A stretch of 38,113 bases of DNA from Desulfurococcales archaeon (GCA_015521205.1 WAOQ01000004.1:1-38113), one strand, 5' to 3'. Positions 8,228 through 17,796 are shown, counted from the stretch's first letter. The notes: a model not told the origin generated them from the letters alone. Numbers and translations are program-made.

Positions 8228-8979
8228 GGTTCGTACCTTCCCGCTAGCTCTTTCTTTACCTCGTTAGTCTCCCAAGGGAAGACTATCCATTCCTCCACAG
8301 TGTATGCAAAGTAATCGGGTACGAATGTAGACCATGGTTTAAGATATAGTGTTGCCGTGTGTATGAGGGATGGACCGTGGAGTGATATAGCGGTTAATGC
8401 AACTTGAAGGCTCTTTCCAGTGTCTGAGACGTCATCTACTATTAACACTTTCTTGTCTTCTATATCAAGTGTTAGTGGTTGTCTTACGATGGGTTTTGTC
8501 CTTGTTTCACCTGGGGCTATATAGAATTTTATTTCTATAACCCCTATATCTCTTATATCTAACTTATCGGCTAAGAGTCTTGCAGGTATTAGTCCACCTC
8601 TCATTATAGCCACTATAGTATCATATTTTTCTCCTCGCTTAACAATGGTTTGCGATATTTTCTCTACTGCGTCATCTATCTCGCTCCAGGTCAGATTCCT
8701 TATTTTCAACTCTCCACCGTGAGTTATCGGTATAACCGTGATCTCTATATCACCGCTAAACTCTCGGGTATCAATCAATCTCGCGTCTGTACCATTAACA
8801 AATATGATATAACCTGGTTTAGGATGTCCATTTTCATGCAAAAATTCTCGTGCTTCTGGAATATATTCGAGTATTCGTCTTGCTATCTCTTGGAATTTTT
8901 CGTTTTTAGGAGTATATTTTATTTCTTTCTTTTCACCAAACCTGTTTTTTAACGAAGCAACCGTCTTTATCGTTATCAA
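8224..8979 (-). CDS. Fusion: N-terminal MoaD/ThiS-like beta-grasp domain (…VIPITHGG) + phosphoribosyltransferase
   Basis: Residues 1-89 MITIKTVASLKNRFGEK…FVNGTDARLIDTREFSGDIEITVIPITHGG; then the PRTase with VAIMRGGLIPARLLAD and PRPP loop KKVLIVDDVSDTGKSL. Confidence 0.85.
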   Translation of the reverse strand: MITIKTVASLKNRFGEKKEIKYTPKNEKFQEIARRILEYIPEAREFLHENGHPKPGYIIFVNGTDARLIDTREFSGDIEITVIPITHGGELKIRNLTWSEIDDAVEKISQTIVKRGEKYDTIVAIMRGGLIPARLLADKLDIRDIGVIEIKFYIAPGETRTKPIVRQPLTLDIEDKKVLIVDDVSDTGKSLQVALTAISLHGPSLIHTATLYLKPWSTFVPDYFAYTVEEWIVFPWETNEVKKELAGRYEP

Positions 8980-9025
8980 AAATAAACACCCTTCTATTAA
9001 GACCGGAAAATAAGGGTGACAAATA

Positions 9026-9244
9026 TTATCGTTGTTTCCTCATCTGAATCTTCATAAGGTGCGTGATATAGCCAGCTATTCTATTTCTTATTCTCTTAGA
9101 CTCATACTCTACCAGCTGCGATACTATCTGCTTATTTGTTTCAAAGTCAGTTGTGAATATGTCGGGATACCGGGCTAATAGTTTCTTAGCCGTTCTTTTT
9201 ACGATGGTAGGCCTAACTTTCCCCATGGACTGGCACCTCCACAC
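9026..9244 (-). CDS. rps17e: 30S ribosomal protein S17e
   Basis: MGKVRPTIVKRTAKKLLARYPDIFTTDFETNKQIVSQLVEYESKRIRNRIAGYITHLMK; start probably at the MGKVRP Met. Confidence 0.95.
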   Translation of the reverse strand: MWRCQSMGKVRPTIVKRTAKKLLARYPDIFTTDFETNKQIVSQLVEYESKRIRNRIAGYITHLMKIQMRKQR

Positions 9245-9315
9245 ATCTTCCTTGTGTGAATGAAGCTCGTTAAGGGAGCTTTATAGTTTATTCCCTTATT
9301 GTTAAATGTGGTTTA

Positions 9316-9333
9316 ATCTCCTACACTGGAGAT
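9316..9333. promoter_or_regulatory. Inverted repeat ATCTCC-tacact-GGAGAT upstream of the thermosome TATA box
   Basis: Perfect 6-bp arms with 6-nt spacer, directly upstream of AATTTTATAT (about 9334-9343). Confidence 0.5.
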
Positions 9334-9399
9334 AATTTTATATAGAACCAGTATTACACGATTTACGTGAGTTCAACGTATGGAGGGGTGAATAGTAAA

Positions 9400-11043
9400 A
9401 TGGCAATGGTAGAACCCACCGGGATTCCTGTGATCATACTCAAAGAGGGAACCCAGCGTACAGCTGGCAGAGACGCTGTCAGAACAAACATCATGGCGGT
9501 AAGAGCCATCTCTGAAATGCTAAAAACCACTTACGGACCCAAAGGAATGGATAAAATGTTAGTCGACAGTCTGGGCGACATCACCATAACTAATGATGGA
9601 GCCACTATACTGGATAAAATGGATATACAGCATCCAGCTGCTAAGATGATTGTACAGATATCCAAAGGACAGGACGAAGAAGCAGGAGACGGTACAAAAA
9701 CCGCCGTTATACTGGCTGGAGAGCTACTCAAACAAGCAGAGCTTTTACTAGAAAAGGGGATCCACCCAACGCTCATAATATCTGGTTATAAGAAAGCGTT
9801 GTCCAAGGCTGTCGAAACGATCCGTAAGATCGCAGAAGATGTATCCTTAGAAGAAGACGAGAAGCTTCTCTTAATAGCCAGAACTAGCCTAAACAGCAAG
9901 GCTGTGCACAGTGCAAAAGAGCACCTAGCAAAGATCGCTGTAGAGGCCGTCAAGACCGTTACCGAGAAAAGAGGGACTGATGGATACTACTATGTGGATC
10001 TAGATAACATACAAATCATAAAGAAACATGGCGGCGCCGTGCTAGATACCAGGTTAATCAAGGGCATCGTTATAGATAAGGAAGTCGTACATCCAGGTAT
10101 GCCTAAGAGAGTTGAAAAAGCCAAGATCGCGCTCCTCGACGCGCCACTAGAGGTAGAGAAACCTGAAATAGACGCTGAAATAAGGATTACTGACCCCTTA
10201 CTCCTGGAGAAGTTCTTCGAGGAGGAAGAAAAGATACTGAGAGAGATGGTAGACAAAATAGCAGCTACCGGCGCCAACGTAGTGATAACTCAGAAAGGCA
10301 TTGACGATGTAGCACAACATTTCCTGGCCAAGAAAGGCATACTAGCTGTTAGGAGAGTCAAGAGAAGCGATATTGAGAAGATAGCACGGGCCACTGGTGC
10401 TAGAATAGTTAGCAATATCGAAGATCTAAAGCCTGAGGATCTCGGAGAGGCCGAGCTTGTTGAGGAGAGGAAGATCGGAGAGGACAAAATGGTGTTCATT
10501 GAGGGAGCCAAAAACCCGAAGAGTGTCACCATACTCATCAGAGCAGGACTTGAGCGTCTAGTAGATGAAACGGAGAGAGCAATACATGATGCCTTGAGCG
10601 CTGTTGCCGATGCTATTAAAGACGGGAAAATAGTGGCCGGAGCTGGAGCCGCTGAAGCTGAAGTAGCCAAGGCTTTGCGAGAATATGCACCTACCGTAGG
10701 CGGTAAGGAACAGTTAGCCATCGAGTTCTATGCAAGAGCTGTGGAGGCTATACCGACTATACTGGCCGAGAACGCCGGTCTAGATAGCATCGAGATACTA
10801 ATGAAGCTTAGGGCGGCACACGAAGATCCTGCGAAGAAGTTCTACGGGATTGACATAACAAGCGGTGAGATCAAAGATGTCTATGCCCTAGGTATAATTG
10901 ATCCTGCTAGAGTAAAGATAAACGCGTTGAAAGCAGCGACAGAGGCGGCCACACTCATACTAAGGATAGATGATATAATAGCTGCTAGCAGGACAAAGGA
11001 AGAAGAAGAAAGTAAAACTGGTGGAGAAGAGGAGGAAGAGTAA
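9400..11043 (+). CDS. Thermosome subunit (group II chaperonin)
   Basis: [55 protein letters not shown]; acidic C-tail. Likely start ATG 9400 ([11 protein letters not shown]) after GGAGGGGTGA; the ORF track extends to 9367. Confidence 0.97.
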   Translation: MAMVEPTGIPVIILKEGTQRTAGRDAVRTNIMAVRAISEMLKTTYGPKGMDKMLVDSLGDITITNDGATILDKMDIQHPAAKMIVQISKGQDEEAGDGTKTAVILAGELLKQAELLLEKGIHPTLIISGYKKALSKAVETIRKIAEDVSLEEDEKLLLIARTSLNSKAVHSAKEHLAKIAVEAVKTVTEKRGTDGYYYVDLDNIQIIKKHGGAVLDTRLIKGIVIDKEVVHPGMPKRVEKAKIALLDAPLEVEKPEIDAEIRITDPLLLEKFFEEEEKILREMVDKIAATGANVVITQKGIDDVAQHFLAKKGILAVRRVKRSDIEKIARATGARIVSNIEDLKPEDLGEAELVEERKIGEDKMVFIEGAKNPKSVTILIRAGLERLVDETERAIHDALSAVADAIKDGKIVAGAGAAEAEVAKALREYAPTVGGKEQLAIEFYARAVEAIPTILAENAGLDSIEILMKLRAAHEDPAKKFYGIDITSGEIKDVYALGIIDPARVKINALKAATEAATLILRIDDIIAASRTKEEEESKTGGEEEEE

Positions 11044-11166
11044 ACCTCTTTTCCATCGAATCTAACTTTCATTTATTTTCAATGGTTTTTGTTAGACAAC
11101 CAATCTTTTTAGTTAATTATAAAGCAACGAGTTTACATTCTCGACGACACATAGAGGTCACAAGGC

Positions 11167-11763
11167 ATGGGAGACAAAATCCTGTTTGTTGTAGGAGTCC
11201 CGGGCACAGGTAAAACCACCCTCTCAAAAAAATTAGAATTAAAAGGAATATGCTATCGAGTTAAAATCAACCCAGAAAATGGAATACTCGCCTCGTGGGA
11301 CCCGCTCAGTCAGTCCCTGATCTTGAACGACGAACACCTATTGATCAAAGCCATACTTCACAAATGGGAAAATTTCCAATGCATAATCATAGAAACTCAC
11401 ACGCCGGGCATACTCTCAAACGTGATAACTCCAACACACATTGTCATTTTACGCACCAACCCACTGATACTTTACGAACGCCTTCGTTCAAAGGGATGGG
11501 GGTTCCGAAAAATCCTTGAGAACGTTGAGGCCGAGTATCTTGGTATCCCATCTTTAGAGGTTCGTAAACTCTATAATTACACCACAAGTAAGATCTTAGA
11601 AATAGATACCTCTGGTGTCAAATCTGAGGAGTTGGTTGATCATTTAATGGATTTCCTTCATGACGGTGGGTCGATGATAGATTCTGGATATATAGACTGG
11701 ACCGCAACAAAGTACGCCACAGATATAGAGTCCCTTATTTTTCAGAATCTGAAAATCCTATAA
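11167..11763 (+). CDS. AK6/Fap7-like adenylate kinase family NTPase
   Basis: P-loop GVPGTGKTTLSKKL; IIIETHTPGIL; HIVILRTNPLILYERLRSKGWGFRKILENVEAEYLGI. Confidence 0.85.
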   Translation: MGDKILFVVGVPGTGKTTLSKKLELKGICYRVKINPENGILASWDPLSQSLILNDEHLLIKAILHKWENFQCIIIETHTPGILSNVITPTHIVILRTNPLILYERLRSKGWGFRKILENVEAEYLGIPSLEVRKLYNYTTSKILEIDTSGVKSEELVDHLMDFLHDGGSMIDSGYIDWTATKYATDIESLIFQNLKIL

Positions 11764-13437
11764 CTCCACTTTTATAAAAAGGGGGTTCTTATATCTCGGT
11801 GATACAAGTATCGCCTCGCCCGTATCTAAGGTGGGTAGAAGACTCGCTATGTCATCTGGCAGTTTTGTAGCACCTATTATTGTTTGATAATCGACGCCCG
11901 AACGAATCGAATGTATGATTTTCGTGCCAGTATTCATTATTATATCAGCGCTTAGTTTAGAAGGATTCTGAGTCGAAATAACAATCGAAACACCAAATTT
12001 TCTTCCTTCCACGACCAACTCTTCCAGTATGGGATAATTCTCGTTTCTAAAGCTTATTAGATTCTGCAGTTCGTCAAGAAATATGATTAGATCACCCCGT
12101 AACAACCTGTTTTTCTTCAGTTGATACATCATCGCGACTAGAAGGAAAGCATAAACACGACGGACAAACCCATTTTTTATCTTAAAAAGATCGATTATTA
12201 TTGGTCTGTGAGTACTCAATTTCTCTTTCAGGGAACCTATGCTACATTTTCCTTCAAATAGAATTTTGTTATGTTTGTTCGAGATGAGTGAAAGTCTGCG
12301 TTCGATTGAAAATTTTATTTCACGATCCCAGTAGCCTTCGCTGGGTATATAGTCCTGGAAAAGCTTGTATAGATCTCTGAACGATAGAGGCTTATGAGAA
12401 GATATTATTCTCGTCAAAAAAGCTGTTTGAGGAACCGACAGACTCAGCACGGAAGAAAGTACTTCAGCAATATTTTCGGGTTCAAATATATCATAGCAAA
12501 AGATGTTTATTGGAAGTTCTCCCTGACTGGGGTCGATTACTATATAGTCGGATACTCCTAAATTGCCAAGTATCTGGGGATATTCACCGTGCCAATCTAG
12601 TACCATCGTCAAAAAACCTGTCTTTCTCTTACCCTTAATATTATAGAGCCCAGAAATTATTTTTGCTAAAGTCGTGGACTTCCCGCTTCCGGTAGAACCA
12701 AAAACAGCGACCCTGTTGAGAAGTTCCTCATAGGCTAAACCTACTTTTATAACATTTCTTGTATTAAGCGTCTTTCCTAGCTCGATATCAAAGGAGATAT
12801 CTGGGTCTAAATCCACATATCGTTTAATCTTGGTTCTGCTTGTTATTGTCCGATTAACAGCGAATCCTGCTTCACTAACTATATCCTTTATAGAACTTAT
12901 GTATTCTTCTTTTTCGAGAACCGGGCGTTTCTCCAAAACTCTTACGTTAGAGCAACTAGCTAGAATAGAGGTGTACAATACCTCCGCCTCAAATTTCGCA
13001 TTGTTCGTGTCATCAATTACTACTAGGTATGAAATATTGTTCTTGTAGTCAGTTAGGTCTAGTATTCTAGATCTGGAAGTCTGGGATCTCGTTTTAACAA
13101 TAGATTTTACACACGTGTCACTTCCTATCGTAGAATCAGGCATCGTATATTTTATTATGTAAAGTTGAGAAGGTTCAACTTTCCTTTTAATAAGACCCCT
13201 TAATCCCAGGCTATTAATAAAAGGGCTTAGGTTGCTAAGGACAATAATCGTGAAGATCAGCATTGTAGTGATCAAAAAATACGGGCTGAAACCTGGTTTG
13301 AGAGCATAAGAGATTAGTGTCAATGATGCTAAAGTGCCCGTTAAAGGAATCAAAACGTTCTTATATTTAACCACAAAGTACACTTCCTCCCCCATACTTT
13401 TTGGGGAAAACACTAAAAGCGGGGGGATTTGTGCCAT
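11758..13437 (-). CDS. HerA/VirB4-family ATPase (DUF87) with N-terminal TM helices, CedB-like candidate
   Basis: Walker A FGSTGSGKSTTLAKI; MVLDWHGEYP; Walker B LIIFLDELQN; VSIVISTQNPSKLS; hydrophobic N-terminal segments VLIPLTGTLASLTLISYAL and YFLITTMLIFTIIVLSNL. Confidence 0.85.
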   Translation of the reverse strand: MAQIPPLLVFSPKSMGEEVYFVVKYKNVLIPLTGTLASLTLISYALKPGFSPYFLITTMLIFTIIVLSNLSPFINSLGLRGLIKRKVEPSQLYIIKYTMPDSTIGSDTCVKSIVKTRSQTSRSRILDLTDYKNNISYLVVIDDTNNAKFEAEVLYTSILASCSNVRVLEKRPVLEKEEYISSIKDIVSEAGFAVNRTITSRTKIKRYVDLDPDISFDIELGKTLNTRNVIKVGLAYEELLNRVAVFGSTGSGKSTTLAKIISGLYNIKGKRKTGFLTMVLDWHGEYPQILGNLGVSDYIVIDPSQGELPINIFCYDIFEPENIAEVLSSVLSLSVPQTAFLTRIISSHKPLSFRDLYKLFQDYIPSEGYWDREIKFSIERRLSLISNKHNKILFEGKCSIGSLKEKLSTHRPIIIDLFKIKNGFVRRVYAFLLVAMMYQLKKNRLLRGDLIIFLDELQNLISFRNENYPILEELVVEGRKFGVSIVISTQNPSKLSADIIMNTGTKIIHSIRSGVDYQTIIGATKLPDDIASLLPTLDTGEAILVSPRYKNPLFIKVEL

Positions 13438-13473
13438 TCATAGAATGCTTTGCAGACAGTAATCCGGTGCAAT

Positions 13474-13818
13474 TTAGATTATACAAGCATAAACCTCTTC
13501 TTTATCAGTCATATACTCCGCCACATCATTATTTTCGATTACCCATACAAAACCAGCTACCGAGACGATTACTTTATTTTCACCGGATTTTTCAACCAAC
13601 CTGGTTTTAGCACAGAAAACGGCCTTATCGACTAGCTCCTTATCCATATCTTTTGTAAATATTACTTTGATTTCTTGTTCAGGGTTCAATCTAACGAGTG
13701 TATCGGGAAGATCCATTTTCAGAGCACCATTCTCTAGGTTTATCTCATATATAGTTGTAGCGGGTATCTTTCCAGGTTCGGATCCCATCACTTTACCCTT
13801 TATTTCCAAAGCAACCAC
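13474..13818 (-). CDS. Possible RNA polymerase subunit Rpo8 (RpoG)-like protein
   Basis: 114 aa, beta-rich OB-like pattern ALKMDLPDTLVRLNPEQEIKVIFTKD…NKVIVSVAGFVWVIENN…EEVYACI; a family-level guess only. Confidence 0.45.
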   Translation of the reverse strand: MVALEIKGKVMGSEPGKIPATTIYEINLENGALKMDLPDTLVRLNPEQEIKVIFTKDMDKELVDKAVFCAKTRLVEKSGENKVIVSVAGFVWVIENNDVAEYMTDKEEVYACII

Positions 13819-13934
13819 TTCATACTCACCAACGATACACTTGACAACTCAACCCATATTAATTTAAAAGCGACCTTTTACCCACCAACCTAATATAGCA
13901 TAGTGCAATAGGTATTCGAGAAAGGTGTAGAACC

Positions 13935-14369
13935 GTGCGTGGACCAAACGTCAAAATTATGACAAAAATGAACAGTCTTGTAGGACGTAAAATACGTGTG
14001 GTATTAGCGAATGGACGCAACTATACTGGTAAACTTGAAGGTTTTGACATCCAATCGTTTAATCTTTTACTAGTTAACGCTGAAGATAGTCAAGGAAATG
14101 TATTTCCCTCGGTTATAATTAATGGAAATATGATATCAGAAATAATAGAAACAGAAAAGAAACTATTTGATCCAAAAGAATTTAGAGATTTAGTAATCAA
14201 AAAATTGGGTCTACGAGAATACGACGTTACCGTCATAGAAGAAGCAGGCACCGTAGTTATAATGAGGAAAATTACTGTTTCGGAAAAAGGCGTTGAAGGC
14301 AGCGGACCACTTCTCAATAGTGTGTACGCGATATATAATGAATACATGAAAAAGAAACAAGAAAGCTAA
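13935..14369 (+). CDS. Sm-like protein with C-terminal extension (SmAP3-type)
   Basis: Sm1 LVGRKIRVVLANGRNYTGKLEGFDIQSFNLLLVNAED, Sm2 PSVIINGNMISEI; followed by an extra domain of about 70 aa. Confidence 0.85.
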   Translation: MRGPNVKIMTKMNSLVGRKIRVVLANGRNYTGKLEGFDIQSFNLLLVNAEDSQGNVFPSVIINGNMISEIIETEKKLFDPKEFRDLVIKKLGLREYDVTVIEEAGTVVIMRKITVSEKGVEGSGPLLNSVYAIYNEYMKKKQES

Positions 14370-14393
14370 CTCAAAACTAGGGGATACAATGCT

Positions 14394-15905
14394 ATGTTTA
14401 GAATAAAACATGTGGATTTAGCAGGGAGAATAGGAGAGATACAAGTTAAAAGTAGGAAAATCGAAACCCCCGCCCTTTTCCCCGTGATAGATCCGCTACG
14501 CCAAGAAGTTTCCGCGAATGAAATCGATAGCATCGGGTTCAAACAAGTTATAACAAACGCGTACCTAACCTACAAACGATTTGGCGCTAAAGCTGAAGAA
14601 CAAGGAATACACAAAATCATAGGATTCGACGGAGTAGTTATGACAGACTCGGGGGCATATCAACTCTTAGAATATGGAAGTGTTGACATAGAACAGGAAA
14701 CCGTACTTAGATATCAAAAGAGAATAGGAAGCGATATAGGCGTCATACTCGATGTACCAACAGGAAATGTGGATAAGGAAAAAGCAGAACAGACGGTTAC
14801 AGAAACGCTGCGACGTGCACGGAAAGCATTGGAAATAATAGATCCTCTCCAAGATCCAATAATATGGGTTCTCCCTTTACAAGGCGGCCGGTTCCTAGAT
14901 CTTTTAGAATATAGCGCGAAAGAGGCGGTTAAGCTACCCTATAGAATGTATAGCCTGGGTAGCCCCACCGTTTTCCTAGAAAAGTATCAATACGATATAA
15001 TAGGAGATATGGTATATACTGCACGAAAAATCCTTCCCTGGGGAAAACCGCTCCACTTGTTCGGGGCTGGACACCCTCTCCTCATACCATTCATGGTGGC
15101 ACTGGGCGTTGACACCTTCGACTCTGCATCCTATATACTATATGCGAGAGACAATAGGATTATGACGAAAAACGGGGTGCATAGGCTAGAAAAATTAGAA
15201 TACATGCCATGCTCGACGCCTATATGTCTAAAGTATACGCCGAAGGAATTGCTTGAAATGGATAAAAACGAAAGGACACGTTTACTGGCATTACACAATT
15301 TATATGAGATAAAAGCCTCGATTAATGAAACAAAAGAGGCGATACGGGAAAATAGATTGTGGGAACTGTTAAGGGAATATGCGTCCCTCCACCCTAGCAC
15401 ATACACGTTATTCGACAAGTTTAGGAAGTATGCATCCTACCTTGAAAAATACACTCCCAAAACTCCTATCAACACAAGAGGCCGAAAAATCCTAGACAAA
15501 AAAGATACTTGGAACCCCATAATTTTACGTCACTTAAATTATCTAATTTGTAAACTAGACATAAAGGTAGACAATATTATAATCGTACCAGAACCCGAAG
15601 ATAGGGCCGTCCCAGGCAAAAACAACGTTTTCTATTTTAAACCAATAATAGGTCTGATACCCTCGAACCTATCCAGGACTTATCCTTACCCACAAATCTC
15701 ATATCCCCCTATACTAGATTGGGAATCGTGTGAATGGACGAAACAAGTTATAATAACATTTCTCATTAAGAAGAATATAAAACATGTAAAAATAGCAATT
15801 ACAGATAAAAACATGCCCTGTCTAAAATACATAGCAAATTCTCTGAAGGAAAAAATCTCCAAGAAAGGAATAACTGTAGAAATACTCAGCCTAACGCATG
15901 CCTAA
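14394..15905 (+). CDS. tgtA: Archaeosine tRNA-guanine transglycosylase (catalytic part; no PUA at C-terminus)
   Basis: IKHVDLAGRIGEIQVKSRKIETPALFPVIDP, GVVMTDSGAYQLLEYGSVDIEQ, WVLPLQGGRFLDLLEYSAKEA, HLFGAGHPLLIPFMVALGVDTFDSASYILYARDNRI, ERTRLLALHNLYEI. Confidence 0.93.
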   Translation: MFRIKHVDLAGRIGEIQVKSRKIETPALFPVIDPLRQEVSANEIDSIGFKQVITNAYLTYKRFGAKAEEQGIHKIIGFDGVVMTDSGAYQLLEYGSVDIEQETVLRYQKRIGSDIGVILDVPTGNVDKEKAEQTVTETLRRARKALEIIDPLQDPIIWVLPLQGGRFLDLLEYSAKEAVKLPYRMYSLGSPTVFLEKYQYDIIGDMVYTARKILPWGKPLHLFGAGHPLLIPFMVALGVDTFDSASYILYARDNRIMTKNGVHRLEKLEYMPCSTPICLKYTPKELLEMDKNERTRLLALHNLYEIKASINETKEAIRENRLWELLREYASLHPSTYTLFDKFRKYASYLEKYTPKTPINTRGRKILDKKDTWNPIILRHLNYLICKLDIKVDNIIIVPEPEDRAVPGKNNVFYFKPIIGLIPSNLSRTYPYPQISYPPILDWESCEWTKQVIITFLIKKNIKHVKIAITDKNMPCLKYIANSLKEKISKKGITVEILSLTHA

Positions 15906-16359
15906 CTCTAACCACTTCTCCTCTCGGAACACTTTTCATGGCAGAACACGACATTTTTGCCCGCCCAACCCCCATAAGTTGATCGTCGGGCGAAACTATT
16001 AGAACCTCATCTCCGCCCCTTATCCCATCCCAACAATCCAGAACACCTGGTGCTAGCAACGAACCTTTTAGTACCACACCACTATCAGCTACAACTCTAT
16101 ATTCATTTGACGTTATTTCATGTAAAAGCCGTGCAGAACTTGGCGTTAAAGAAAACAGACCGTCTGACGGTCGAAGCACTAAGAAGAGCTCTTTCCCTGA
16201 GTAGAAATATCTAGGTGACCCGCTTCTAGCAATCTCCACTTCGGATACTTCCTTCAAAGCTCTTTTAGCAAACATTATGTCAAACTGGTATTCAAGAATT
16301 CTCAGTAAAAATTCTTCCATGTCAGGGTCGATCTTCACTCTCTTCATGTCAAACACCAA
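15886..16359 (-). CDS. Stand-alone PUA-domain protein (ArcTGT C-terminal-like)
   Basis: RYRVVADSGVVLKGSLLAPGVLDCWDGIRGGDEVLIVSPDDQLMGVGRAKMSCSAMKSVPRGEVVRVR-type PUA (sequence reads SNEYRVVADSGVVLKGSLLAPGV…). Convergent with tgtA with a 20-nt overlap. Confidence 0.85.
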   Translation of the reverse strand: MVFDMKRVKIDPDMEEFLLRILEYQFDIMFAKRALKEVSEVEIARSGSPRYFYSGKELFLVLRPSDGLFSLTPSSARLLHEITSNEYRVVADSGVVLKGSLLAPGVLDCWDGIRGGDEVLIVSPDDQLMGVGRAKMSCSAMKSVPRGEVVRVRHALG

Positions 16360-16461
16360 GTTGTCGGATGGTATTATGACAGAAAGTTGATAAGACTATC
16401 TCGTATTCGTTGTTGATTTTGTGAAGGGTATGGGGGTGAAGTTACCCCCGAAAGATACGGG

Positions 16462-17691
16462 TTAGAACACTAGCATTTGAGACGAACTCTTCTTCTGGGA
16501 GGCAATGGGTCTTAGAGGTTTATCTTTGAGGACGGTTTGTATAGCTTCCTGGAAGTCACTCATAGTTATTGCAGTGTCTCCACGTCTTATAGCCTGATAC
16601 CCGGCCTCCACAACTATGGATTTTATCTCGGCTCCCGTAGCTCCCTCTGTCAAACGAGCCAGGATCTCAAAATCAACGTCCTGAGCTAACTTAACATTCC
16701 TAGTATGCACCTTGAAAATTTCGATTCTACCCTTTAAGTCCGGCGGTGGGACCTCGATTAGACGGTCGAATCGTCCCGGTCTTAGTAGCGCCGGATCTAG
16801 TATGTCAACCCTGTTCGTAGCGGCTATTATACGGACATTGTAAAGATCATCGAATCCGTCCATCTCAGCTAACAACTGCATAAGGGTTCTTTGGACTTCC
16901 CTTTCCCCACTAGTGCCGATATCAACCCTCTTTGCCCCGATCGCATCTATTTCATCAATGAATATGATGGCTGGAGCCTTCTTTCTAGCTAAGGCAAAAA
17001 CTTCACGTACTATTCTTGCACCTTCACCGATAAATTTCTGAACGAACTCGGTAGCTACGACTCGTATGAAAGTCGCGTTAGACTCCCCAGCCACAGCCTT
17101 TGCAAGTAAGGTTTTGCCCGTGCCTGGTGGACCATATAGTAGGACTCCTTTCGGTGGGTCTATACCTATCTCCTTAAAGATCTCCGGCTTCTTTAATGGC
17201 AACTCTATAACTTCTTTTACCTGCCGTATCTGATCGGCAAGGCCACCAATATCACTGTACCGGTAGTTTGGTCTCTCGATTATTTCCATCGCCTGCACAT
17301 AGGGATCATTTCTTTCAGGTAATACTTCTACTATTGCTGACCCACGTTGGTTAAGAGCCACTTTCGTGCCGGGTTTAAGGGCTGACAACTCGATGCTGCC
17401 ACTAATATTCACGATAAGATTTGGACCGGTGGTGCTTTTTACAACTGCTCTATTATCTGGAAGAAGCTCTAATAATACGGCTTCGATCAACGGTGGTGCA
17501 AGAAGCTTCTCAACCTCTCGTTTGTAATATTCAAGCTCACGCATAAGGCTTATTCTCGCTTCATTCAATTGAGCTACTTGTCTTCTAAGATAACGAACTT
17601 CTTCCTCGAGGTTTTTCAGATATTCTTCTTCGCTTACCTCGTTCTCACCGTCATCGTAAACTATAATTCCATTGTCCTTCGCCATTGACAA
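16462..17691 (-). CDS. pan: Proteasome-activating nucleotidase (PAN)
   Basis: N-terminal coiled coil; [76 protein letters not shown]. Confidence 0.96.
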   Translation of the reverse strand: MSMAKDNGIIVYDDGENEVSEEEYLKNLEEEVRYLRRQVAQLNEARISLMRELEYYKREVEKLLAPPLIEAVLLELLPDNRAVVKSTTGPNLIVNISGSIELSALKPGTKVALNQRGSAIVEVLPERNDPYVQAMEIIERPNYRYSDIGGLADQIRQVKEVIELPLKKPEIFKEIGIDPPKGVLLYGPPGTGKTLLAKAVAGESNATFIRVVATEFVQKFIGEGARIVREVFALARKKAPAIIFIDEIDAIGAKRVDIGTSGEREVQRTLMQLLAEMDGFDDLYNVRIIAATNRVDILDPALLRPGRFDRLIEVPPPDLKGRIEIFKVHTRNVKLAQDVDFEILARLTEGATGAEIKSIVVEAGYQAIRRGDTAITMSDFQEAIQTVLKDKPLRPIASQKKSSSQMLVF

Positions 17692-17771
17692 TTGCTCCCA
17701 CCGTCATAGCTTTTTGTATCCCACACTTTATATACTAACCGACTGGATGATTGCTCACGTAATCGCGTTCG

Positions 17772-17796
17772 TATACCGGAGTATATAGGCGGTATA
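17772..17796. promoter_or_regulatory. Dyad TATACCG-N11-CGGTATA in the PAN/MBF1 divergent intergenic region
   Basis: Perfect 7-bp arms flanking GAGTATATAGG. Confidence 0.5.

Noticed and set aside
9531-10721. Long antisense ORFs inside the thermosome gene (and similar antisense ORFs in other CDSs)
   Set aside because: Ser-rich shadow ORFs created by codon bias of the sense gene; no independent support.
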